From: Promicromonospora sp. AC04
GTDB lineage: Bacteria > Actinomycetota > Actinomycetes > Actinomycetales > Cellulomonadaceae
Reading direction: 5' to 3'
Assembly (NCBI RefSeq): GCF_003058225.1
Contig: NZ_QBUG01000007.1
Location: 163,498 to 227,497, forward strand
Length of the DNA: 64,000 bases
Shown here: positions 8,103-14,770 of the stretch, in pieces
How positions within the stretch are numbered: the first letter of the stretch is position 1
Layout of the letters: every line of letters begins with the position of its first letter
Translations under genes and position numbers: made by a program
The notes under the pieces: model-generated
Databases searched by the model: none
Told to the model about the DNA's origin: nothing
What the model saw: the letters and a program-made list of their open reading frames with translations, nothing else

Positions 8103-9433
8103 CAGAAGCCTCCCGTGATGCGCGTGAACTCGAACCCCGGCTGGTCCCGGTTGACGGACCAGAACGCCAGCCGGGTCAGCCCGTTGTTCCGCGCGTAGTC
8201 CCGGATCTGCGTCCAGGCGGCGGTGGTGGTGATCTCGCCCTGGTCGGAGCTCCCGTTCATGCCGGAGATGCCCATGTGGGCGTACGCCTGGGCGTCCGTC
8301 CAGCCGCGGGCCGACTTGAGCTGGTTCTTCAGCCCTTCGGACGCGTTGATCGTGTCCTGCGCGATGTTCGAGGAGCCGAAGTTGAACGGCATGATCGTGT
8401 AGTTGTCGATCGGGACGCCGAGCTGCGCGGCCCGGTTGATCAGCCGGGTGCCCGCACCCTCCGGGCCGCCGCGGCCCGTGCCGATCGTGACGGCGATCTT
8501 CACGTTCGGGTTGTTCTGCTTGACGATGGTCAGGCCCTGGAGGATGCGGTCCTGCACGACTGTGTTCTCGAACTCGTCGGAGTTCTCGATGTCGAAGTCC
8601 ACGACGTTGGGCTGGTGCGCGTTGATGACCTGCTGCACGGCCCCGGCGTACGCCGCCGGCGTCGAGCAGTTCGGGCCGAGCTTGTTGCCGGACCAGCCGC
8701 CGAACGAGATCTGCACCTGGCCACCGGCGGCCTTGATCGCGTTGATGGTCTGCTGGTCGACGCCGCCGGTGAGCGGGCGGCTGCCGTCCCACGCGGGGTT
8801 GCAGCCCCCGGACGAGAGGATGAACGCCATGGTGAACGCCCGCACGCCCGTCTGGCTCATCACCGACGTGGCGCTCGGCGGGTTGCCCCAGCCCAGGTAC
8901 AGGTAGGGCGCGCCCGGCATCTTCGCCGGGTTCGGGTCGGGGTTGCCGCCGCCCGTCGGCAGCGTCCAGCGCTGGTTGTCCCCGGCGAAGCAGTCCCACA
9001 GCTGCAGGGGCGTGCCGTCCGCCGAGCTCGGCCCGGTCGCGTCGAGGCACTTGCCGAGCGCACGCAGCGTGCCGTCCCCGAGCGCCGTCCAGGCCTGCGC
9101 CGCGCTGCCGTTGCAGTCCCAGAGCTGGATGCGGGTGCCGTTCGCGGAGCTCCCGCTCGCCACGTCGAGGCACTTGCCGAGCGCCCGGACCGTGCCGTCG
9201 GTGCGCACGTCCCAGGTCTGTGCGCTGGTGCCGTTGCAGCCGTAGAGCTGGATCTGGGTGCCGTTCGCGGAGCTGGCCGCCGCGACGTCGACGCACTTGC
9301 CGCCGTATCCCGTGATGGACCCCGTCGCCGCCTGGGCCGGCAGCGTGCCGCCGCCGAACGCGAGAACGGTTCCGAAGGCTATCGCCAGAGCTGTGAGGCC
9401 GCCGAAGACACGGCGCCGTAGACGTGCTCGCAT
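8102..9433 (-). CDS. Secreted chitinase: CBM13 lectin domain plus GH18 catalytic domain
   Basis: A 443-residue protein. Signal peptide 1-36 (ends LPAQAATG). Residues 38-160 form a ricin-type beta-trefoil (CBM13) with repeated GKCLDV and QxW units. The GH18 barrel starts at YLYLGWGNPPSA (about 173) and has the SFGGWSG strand-3 motif and the catalytic VVDFDIEN, whose Glu is the proton donor; the first Asp of the usual DxxDxDxE is Asn here. A GGAGG Shine-Dalgarno lies before the ATG. Compared with its two neighbours it lacks the C-terminal Cys loop (RACPGGGVVSNCSG). First gene of an operon with the lyase. Confidence 0.88.
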   Translation of the reverse strand: MRARLRRRVFGGLTALAIAFGTVLAFGGGTLPAQAATGSITGYGGKCVDVAAASSANGTQIQLYGCNGTSAQTWDVRTDGTVRALGKCLDVASGSSANGTRIQLWDCNGSAAQAWTALGDGTLRALGKCLDATGPSSADGTPLQLWDCFAGDNQRWTLPTGGGNPDPNPAKMPGAPYLYLGWGNPPSATSVMSQTGVRAFTMAFILSSGGCNPAWDGSRPLTGGVDQQTINAIKAAGGQVQISFGGWSGNKLGPNCSTPAAYAGAVQQVINAHQPNVVDFDIENSDEFENTVVQDRILQGLTIVKQNNPNVKIAVTIGTGRGGPEGAGTRLINRAAQLGVPIDNYTIMPFNFGSSNIAQDTINASEGLKNQLKSARGWTDAQAYAHMGISGMNGSSDQGEITTTAAWTQIRDYARNNGLTRLAFWSVNRDQPGFEFTRITGGF

Positions 9434-9460
9434 GGTTCCTCCAGAAAACTTTCAGGGTTG

Positions 9461-9478
9461 TAAGTAAGGAGACCGTAC
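9461..9478 (-). promoter_or_regulatory. Chitinase-gene operator candidate, copy 1
   Basis: On the plus strand TAAGTAAGGAGACCGTAC; imperfect palindrome GTAAGG-AGA-CCGTAC. It starts exactly 28 bases before the start codon, the same distance as at the other two GH18 genes. The regulator is unknown. Confidence 0.6.
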
Positions 9479-9520
9479 GGCTTCTTTGACACCGGCAACA
9501 TTGGGGGTTCCCCGTACGCC

Positions 9521-9593
9521 CTCATGGTTGTGGGCGTGATCGTTGCGCCCAAGACGGGCACGTTGTCGCAACGATCACGCCCACAACCATGAG
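9521..9593. terminator. 27-bp perfect inverted repeat, terminator of the second chitinase gene
   Basis: Arms 9521-9547 and 9567-9593 are perfectly complementary over 27 bases; the 19-base loop contains a small CCC/GGG hairpin. It lies just after the stop of the chitinase gene ending at 9602. The core TGTGGGCGYGAT recurs in the palindrome at 39237-39298. Confidence 0.65.
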
Positions 9594-9601
9594 GGGTCGG
9601 G

Positions 9602-10975
9602 TCAGAAGCCGGCCGTGATCCGGGTGAACTCGAGGTTGCCCTGGTCGATACCGCTGCAGTTCGAGACCACACCCCCACCGGGGCAGGCCCGGTCACGGTT
9701 GACCGACCAGAACGCCAGGCGGGTGAGGCCGTTGTCCCGGGCGTAGTCGCGGATCTGGGTCCAGGCGGCGGGCGAGGTGAGCTCACTCTGGTCGGAGAGC
9801 CCGTTCATGCCTGAGATGCCCATGTGGGCGTACGCCTGGGCGTCCGTCCAGCCGCGCGCGGTCTTGAGCTGGTTCTTCAGGCCCTCGGCGGCGCTGATCG
9901 TCGACTGGGCGATGTTCGACGAGCCGAAGTCGAACGTCATGATCGTGTAGTTGTCGATCGGCACGCCCAGCTCGGCGGCGCGGTTGATCAGGCGCGTGCC
10001 CCACCAGTTCGGGCCGCTCTGCCCGGTGCCGAAGGTGACCACTACCTTGACACCGGGGTTGTTGCTCTTGACGATGGCCAGGCCGCGCAGGATGCGGTCC
10101 TGGACCGCCTCGTTCTCGAACTCGTCGGAGTTCTCGATGTCGAAGTCGACGACGTTGGGCTGGTGCGCGTTGATGACCTGCTGCACCGCCCCGGCGTACG
10201 CCTCCGGCGTCGCGCAGTTGGGGCCCAGCTTGTTGCCGGACCAGCCGCCGAACGAGATCTGCACCTGGCCGCCCGCGGCCTTGATCGCGTTGATGGTCTG
10301 CTGGTCGGTTCCGCCGGTGAGCGGCCGGCTGCCGTCCCAAGCGGGGTTGCAGCCACCGGAGGACAGCATGAACGCCATCGTGAACGACCGGACGCCGGTC
10401 TGGTTCATGACGTCGACGGCGTTCTGCGGGTTGCCCCAGCCGAGGTACAGGTAGGGGCTCCCCGGCATGCGCCCGGTGCCCGGGTCGCCGCCGCCCGCCG
10501 GCAGGTTCCACACCTGGTTGGCGCCACCGTGGCAGTCCCAGATGATCAGCGGGGTGCGGTCGGCGCTGTTCCAGCCGGACACGTCGAGGCACTTGCCCAG
10601 TGCCCGCAGCGTGCCGTCCGCCTGGTGCGTCCACTGCTGCGCGGCGTTGCCGTTGCAGCTCACGATCTGCACCTTGGTTCCGTTGGCGGGGTTCGCCCAC
10701 GCGACGTCGAGGCACTTGCCGAGCGCGCGGATCGTCCCGTCGGAGCGGACGTCCCAGCTCTGCGCGGCCGTGCCGTTGCAGGTGTACAGCTGGACCTGGG
10801 TGCCGTCGGCGCTGTTCGCGCCGTCGACATCCACGCACTTGCCTGCGAATCCCGTGATCGCGCCCGTTGCCGCCTGCGCGGAGGACGCGCCGACGCCGAG
10901 TGCGAACACAGTCAGCAGGGCAGTCGTCAGAGCAGTGAGGCCACCAATTACCCGGTGCCGTCGGCGTGCTTGCAT
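9602..10975 (-). CDS. Secreted chitinase: CBM13 lectin domain plus GH18 domain, paralogue 2
   Basis: A 457-residue paralogue. Signal peptide to about residue 35 (GASSAQA), CBM13 beta-trefoil at 36-160 with three GKCVDV/GKCLDV repeats, and a GH18 barrel from about 172 with SFGGWSG and VVDFDIEN. The C-terminus carries RACPGGGVVSNCSG, two cysteines likely to form a disulfide. The ATG at 10975 follows a strong AAGGAGG site; upstream in-frame starts have none. The catalytic half is nearly identical to the neighbouring copy, showing recent tandem duplication. Confidence 0.88.
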   Translation of the reverse strand: MQARRRHRVIGGLTALTTALLTVFALGVGASSAQAATGAITGFAGKCVDVDGANSADGTQVQLYTCNGTAAQSWDVRSDGTIRALGKCLDVAWANPANGTKVQIVSCNGNAAQQWTHQADGTLRALGKCLDVSGWNSADRTPLIIWDCHGGANQVWNLPAGGGDPGTGRMPGSPYLYLGWGNPQNAVDVMNQTGVRSFTMAFMLSSGGCNPAWDGSRPLTGGTDQQTINAIKAAGGQVQISFGGWSGNKLGPNCATPEAYAGAVQQVINAHQPNVVDFDIENSDEFENEAVQDRILRGLAIVKSNNPGVKVVVTFGTGQSGPNWWGTRLINRAAELGVPIDNYTIMTFDFGSSNIAQSTISAAEGLKNQLKTARGWTDAQAYAHMGISGMNGLSDQSELTSPAAWTQIRDYARDNGLTRLAFWSVNRDRACPGGGVVSNCSGIDQGNLEFTRITAGF

Positions 10976-11002
10976 GGTCGTCCTCCTTGACCTACATGCG
11001 AA

Positions 11003-11020
11003 TAAGTGAGGAGACCTTAC
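11003..11020 (-). promoter_or_regulatory. Chitinase-gene operator candidate, copy 2
   Basis: Plus-strand TAAGTGAGGAGACCTTAC, 28 bases before the start codon. This copy is the most symmetrical: AGTGAGG-AGA-CCTTACT. Confidence 0.6.
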
Positions 11021-11068
11021 TGCGTGGTCGGACGACGGCAACACTGGGGTTTCCACGTACGCACGAGC

Positions 11069-11096
11069 ACCTCGGGCCACCGTGGTGGCCCGAGGT
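11069..11096. terminator. Hairpin terminator of the third chitinase gene
   Basis: Perfect 12-bp stem (11069-11080 with 11085-11096) around a 4-base loop, 29 bases beyond the stop at 11126. Confidence 0.6.
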
Positions 11097-11125
11097 CCCG
11101 GCATGACGCGGTAGGTGTGGTCCGG

Positions 11126-12127
11126 TCAGAACCCCGCGGTGATCCGCGTGAACTCGAGGTTGGCCTGGTCTATGCCGCTGCAGTTCGAGACCACGCCGCC
11201 GCCCGGGCAGGCCCGGTCGCGGTTGACCGCCCAGTACGCGAACCGGGTCAGGCCCTGGGCGCTGGCCCAGTCGCGGATCTGCGTCCACTGGGCGGGCGTG
11301 GTGGTCTCGCCGACGTCGGACACCCCGTTCATTCCCGAGATGCCCGAGTGGGCGTACGCCTCGGCGTCGGACCAGCCGTGCGCGGACTTGAGCTGGTCCC
11401 GCAGGCCCTGGGCGGCGCTGATCGAGTCGGCGACCATGTCGGAGCCGCCGAAGTCGAACGTCATGATCGTGTAGTTGTCGATCGGTGTGCCCAGCTCGGC
11501 GGCACGCGTGATGAGGCGTGCCCCGGCGCCGGCCGGCCCGCTGATCGAGGTCGGGATCGTGACGACGGCCTGCACGTCCGGGTTGTTCTGCTTGACGATC
11601 GCGATCCCCTGCAGGATCCGGTCCTGGACGGCAAAGTCCTCGAGCTCGTCGGTGTTCTCGATGTCGAAGTCCACGACGTCGGGCCCGTGCGCGTCGATGA
11701 CCTGCTGCACGGCCCCGGCGAACGCCTCGGGGCTGGAGCAGTTCGGGCCCAGCTTGTTGCCGGACCAGCCGCCGAACGAGATCTGCACCTGGCCGCCCGC
11801 GGCCTTGATCGCGTCGATCGTCTGCTGGTCGGTACCGCCGGTCAACGGCCGCTGCCCGTCCCATGCGGGCGTGCAGCCGCCGGACGACAGCATGAACGCC
11901 ATCGTGAAGGCGGAGACGCCGGTCTCGCTCATCACCGAGGTGGCGCTCTGCGGGTCGCCCCAGCCGAGGTAGAGGTACGGTGCGCCGGGCATCTTCGCCG
12001 CCTCGGCCTGGGTGTCCGCCCGGGGACCGGCGACCTCCATGGCAACGGCACCGGCCATACCACCAGCCGCCAGGACGATCGCGGTCACGGCACTCAGCAG
12101 GGCGAGGCGCCTCGGGTTGGTCTTCAT
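11126..12127 (-). CDS. Secreted GH18 chitinase without a lectin domain, paralogue 3
   Basis: A 333-residue protein consisting of a signal peptide or signal anchor (hydrophobic stretch about 8-30), a short linker (RADTQAEAAKMPG) and a GH18 barrel from about residue 48: YLYLGWGDP, SFGGWSG and VVDFDIENTDE with the catalytic Glu. It keeps the C-terminal RACPGGGVVSNCSG loop of paralogue 2 but lacks CBM13. The trio thus offers two substrate-anchored and one free enzyme. ATG at 12127 follows a CGGGAGACG site. No sortase or lipobox motif is present. Confidence 0.87.
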   Translation of the reverse strand: MKTNPRRLALLSAVTAIVLAAGGMAGAVAMEVAGPRADTQAEAAKMPGAPYLYLGWGDPQSATSVMSETGVSAFTMAFMLSSGGCTPAWDGQRPLTGGTDQQTIDAIKAAGGQVQISFGGWSGNKLGPNCSSPEAFAGAVQQVIDAHGPDVVDFDIENTDELEDFAVQDRILQGIAIVKQNNPDVQAVVTIPTSISGPAGAGARLITRAAELGTPIDNYTIMTFDFGGSDMVADSISAAQGLRDQLKSAHGWSDAEAYAHSGISGMNGVSDVGETTTPAQWTQIRDWASAQGLTRFAYWAVNRDRACPGGGVVSNCSGIDQANLEFTRITAGF

Positions 12128-12154
12128 CGTCGTCTCCCGAAGATGTCGGTCGGA

Positions 12155-12172
12155 TAAGTAAAGAGACCGTAC
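12155..12172 (-). promoter_or_regulatory. Chitinase-gene operator candidate, copy 3
   Basis: Plus-strand TAAGTAAAGAGACCGTAC, again 28 bases before the start codon; core GTAAAG-AGA-CCGTAC. Confidence 0.6.
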
Positions 12173-12215
12173 AACCCGGGTGAAATTTGGCGCATCAGGG
12201 TTATCCCGTACCTCG

Positions 12216-13892
12216 CTACCTCCGGACCTCCGTCAGGTTGCCCGCCGCGTCCAGCCGGATCTCCGCGTCCAGGCCCAGCCGCTCCAGGAACGCCGCGTCG
12301 TGGCTCACCACCAGCAGCGCGCCCCGGTACGCCGACAACGCGTCCACCAGCTGGTCCGTGCTCGCGATGTCGAGGTTGTTCGTCGGCTCGTCCAGCACCA
12401 GGAGCTGCGCCGGCGGGTCCGCCAGCAGCAGCCGCGCCAAAGCCACCCGGAACCGCTCGCCGCCCGACAGCGTCGCGACCGGCCGGTCCACCGCGGCCCC
12501 CCGCACCAGGAAGCGCGCAAGCCGGTTGCGCAGCTCCCCCGGCGGCACGTGCGGCGCACCCTCCCGCACGGCGTCCAGCACGGGCGACGCCTCGGGCAGC
12601 ACATCGACCCGCTGCGGCAGATACGCCGTCCGCTCGGTCAACACCACCCCGCCCGCCGCCCCACCCCGCTGGGTGCTGGACGTCTGCGCCTCGGGAGCGG
12701 CGTCACGCGACAAGTACCCAGCACCCAACGAGGCGGCCGGGACGCTCGCCAGGAGACGCTCCAGGAGAGTCGTCTTGCCGACGCCGTTCGGGCCAGTCAG
12801 CGCTATCCGCTCCGGACCCTGGATCACGACCTCCCGGCCGTCCGCACCGCGCAGCACCGCGAGCCGCCGCCCGGCGGGCACACCCGGGTCGGGCAGGTCC
12901 ACCGAGATCCGGTCGTCGTCGCGCACCGCACGCTCCGCCACGTCGACCGCCGCGCGGGCGGCGTCCACCTTGTCGTCCAGCAGCCCGCGCCGGAAACCCT
13001 GCGACTTCTCCGCGCTGTTCCGCCGATCGTTGATCACGGCCTTGACGTACTTGCTGTTCGCGGCGTCCTTGCGCCCCTTGCGCTCGCTGTGCGCGATCCG
13101 CTCCTCGGCCTCGATCCGCTGCCGCTTCTCGCGGCGCAGCGTCTGCTCGGCCGAGCGCAGCGCCTGCGCCGCAGCCTCCTGCTGCACCGCCAGCCACGCC
13201 CGGTACTCCGAGTACGGACCACCGAACGTGGTCAGCGAACCGGCCCGCAGCTCCGCCGTGTCGTCCATCAGCTCCAGCAGCGCCAGGTCGTGCGAGACGA
13301 CGACGAGCGCGCCCCGCCAGCCCCGCACCAGATCGTAGAGGCGCTCGCGGGCGGCGCCGTCGAGGTTGTTGGTCGGCTCGTCGAGCAGGGCGACGGCGGC
13401 GCCCCCGGTCGACTGGCGCAGCCGGACGCCGGTGATCGCGGTCAGCATGACCTCGCCGCCGGAGAGGGTGGCGACCGACCGGTCGAGCCCCGTGGGCTGC
13501 CCGGTCGCCGAGAGCAGGGCGGCTGCCCGCTCCTCGACGTCCCAGTCGTCGCCGACGACGTCGAAGTGCGCGACGTCGACATCGCCCGACTCGATGGCGC
13601 GCAGCGCGCGCACGACGGGCGTGACGCCGAGCAGGTCGGCCACCGTGGCCTCGGTGTCGAGCGTGATGCGCTGCGGCAGGTAGTCGGCGGTACCGCTCAG
13701 GGCGACCCGTCCCGACGTCGGCGCGAGCAGGCCCGCGACGAGGCGCAGCAGGGTGGACTTGCCGGCGCCGTTGAGGCCGGTCAGGCCGGTGCGGCCGCGG
13801 CCGAAGGCGCCGGAGACGTGATCGAGCGCGACGGCGCCGTCAGGCCAGGCGAAGGTGACGTCGTGCAGCACGACAGAAGGGTTGGACAACAT
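12216..13892 (-). CDS. ABC-F family ATPase (ribosome-protection type)
   Basis: A 558-residue soluble protein with two ABC domains and no membrane segment: first Walker A GLNGAGKST and signature LSGGE, second Walker A GPNGVGKTT and signature LSGGE, with Walker B LLDEPTNNLD and LVLDEPTNNLD. The inter-domain linker (about 225-310) is charged and helical, like the arm ABC-F proteins push into the ribosomal exit site. Family members protect ribosomes from macrolides, lincosamides or pleuromutilins, or act as translation factors. The 12-codon ORF upstream favours the resistance type, but the drug class cannot be told. Confidence 0.85.
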   Translation of the reverse strand: MLSNPSVVLHDVTFAWPDGAVALDHVSGAFGRGRTGLTGLNGAGKSTLLRLVAGLLAPTSGRVALSGTADYLPQRITLDTEATVADLLGVTPVVRALRAIESGDVDVAHFDVVGDDWDVEERAAALLSATGQPTGLDRSVATLSGGEVMLTAITGVRLRQSTGGAAVALLDEPTNNLDGAARERLYDLVRGWRGALVVVSHDLALLELMDDTAELRAGSLTTFGGPYSEYRAWLAVQQEAAAQALRSAEQTLRREKRQRIEAEERIAHSERKGRKDAANSKYVKAVINDRRNSAEKSQGFRRGLLDDKVDAARAAVDVAERAVRDDDRISVDLPDPGVPAGRRLAVLRGADGREVVIQGPERIALTGPNGVGKTTLLERLLASVPAASLGAGYLSRDAAPEAQTSSTQRGGAAGGVVLTERTAYLPQRVDVLPEASPVLDAVREGAPHVPPGELRNRLARFLVRGAAVDRPVATLSGGERFRVALARLLLADPPAQLLVLDEPTNNLDIASTDQLVDALSAYRGALLVVSHDAAFLERLGLDAEIRLDAAGNLTEVRR

Positions 13893-13961
13893 GGAAGGAC
13901 TCCCGGGTGGTGGCAGGTGCCGACGCCGGGTACCGCAACAGGAGGTGCAGCAGGGCAGGCG

Positions 13962-14000
13962 TCAGCGCGAGGTGGTCTCGTACCGGGAGATGCCTGTCAT
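13962..14000 (-). CDS. Candidate 12-residue leader peptide of the ABC-F gene
   Basis: ATG at 14000 preceded by GAAGGACTGTG (Shine-Dalgarno with 6-base spacing) encodes MTGISRYETTSR and stops 69 bases before the ABC-F start codon. Several antibiotic-resistance ABC-F genes are induced by drug-stalled ribosomes on such short ORFs. Whether a terminator forms downstream was not computed. Confidence 0.5.
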   Translation of the reverse strand: MTGISRYETTSR

Positions 14001-14012
14001 CACAGTCCTTCG

Positions 14013-14052
14013 GATCGCTCCCTCACACCGCGGCACGCCCGCAGGAGCGATC
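14013..14052 (-). promoter_or_regulatory. Hairpin in the ABC-F leader
   Basis: GATCGCTCC (14013-14021) and GGAGCGATC (14044-14052) form a 9-bp stem just upstream of the leader-peptide ribosome site. It may be part of an attenuator. A weak promoter TTGCAC-18-CAGGAT lies farther upstream. Confidence 0.35.
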
Positions 14053-14090
14053 AGATCCTGACACGGCCCGACGCCGGGGTGCAACGTGAT

Positions 14091-14663
14091 TCACGGCGCC
14101 TTCGCCGTGAGGTACCGCTGCACGGTCGGCCCGAGCCAGGCGACGACGTCGGCCCTGGGCATGTCCGCGGCGGGGGCGAACTTCAGCACGTACCGCACGA
14201 GCGCCATGCCGAGCACCTGCGAGGCCACGAGCGCTGCGCGCCGCGCGGCGTCCTTCCTGGTCACGACGAACCGTTCGGCGAGCGGCAGGATCTGCCCGGC
14301 GAACACGTCGCGCATCCGCGCGGCCCCGGCCTCGTTCGTCGCCCCGACGCGCAGGAGGGTCTGCAGCACGCTGTCGCTCTCCCACAGGTCGAGGAAGTGC
14401 CCGACGAGCACGGCGCCGACGTCGTCGACCGGCAGCGCGTTCAGGTCCGGGAGGATCAGCTCGACGTCGATCACCGCCGCGAACAGACCCTCCTTGGAGC
14501 CGTAGTAGCGCATGACCATCGACGGGTCGATCCCGGCGTCCTGCGCGATGGCGCGCACCGTGGCGCGCTCGTAGCCGTCGGCCGCGAACCGCTGCCGGGC
14601 CGCCTCCAGGATCGCGGTGCGGGTCACGTCGGAGCGGCGGCGCGGAGCATCAGGGTCTGCCAT
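14091..14663 (-). CDS. TetR/AcrR family transcriptional regulator
   Basis: A 190-residue repressor: N-terminal helix-turn-helix (TRTAILEAARQRFAADGYER through AIAQDAGIDPSMVMRYYGSK, about 14-58) followed by an all-helical ligand-binding half. It diverges from the FAD monooxygenase gene, and two matching 16-bp palindromes lie between them, so it probably represses both. ATG at 14663 has no Shine-Dalgarno but a TACAGT -10 box 7 bases upstream, suggesting a leaderless message. The inducer is unknown; a monooxygenase substrate is a reasonable guess. Confidence 0.87.
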   Translation of the reverse strand: MADPDAPRRRSDVTRTAILEAARQRFAADGYERATVRAIAQDAGIDPSMVMRYYGSKEGLFAAVIDVELILPDLNALPVDDVGAVLVGHFLDLWESDSVLQTLLRVGATNEAGAARMRDVFAGQILPLAERFVVTRKDAARRAALVASQVLGMALVRYVLKFAPAADMPRADVVAWLGPTVQRYLTAKAP

Positions 14664-14670
14664 GCCAACA

Positions 14671-14676
14671 ACTGTA
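14671..14676 (-). promoter_or_regulatory. -10 box of the tetR gene, leaderless
   Basis: On the minus strand TACAGT, then 7 bases to the ATG at 14663. Confidence 0.5.
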
Positions 14677-14677
14677 T

Positions 14678-14693
14678 GCCAACGTCCGTTGAC
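14678..14693. promoter_or_regulatory. TetR-type operator 1
   Basis: GCCAAC-GTCC-GTTGAC, inverted repeat of GYCAAC with a 4-base spacer. It overlaps the -35 box of the monooxygenase promoter and lies 2 bases from the tetR -10 box. Confidence 0.6.
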
Positions 14694-14716
14694 CTCTGGC
14701 CGCGCGGTCCGTTACC
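14689..14716 (+). promoter_or_regulatory. Promoter of the FAD monooxygenase gene
   Basis: TTGACC (14689-14694), 16-base spacer, TACCGT (14711-14716). The -35 box lies in operator 1 and the -10 box abuts operator 2. Confidence 0.55.
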
Positions 14717-14717
14717 G

Positions 14718-14733
14718 TGGTCAACAAGCGTTG
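14718..14733. promoter_or_regulatory. TetR-type operator 2
   Basis: GTCAAC-AAGC-GTTGGC, the same GYCAAC-N4-GTTGRC pattern as operator 1, 40 bases away centre to centre, covering the expected transcription start. Confidence 0.6.
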
Positions 14734-14770
14734 GCAAACAACCGTTGACCCGACCCACCAGGAGGACATC

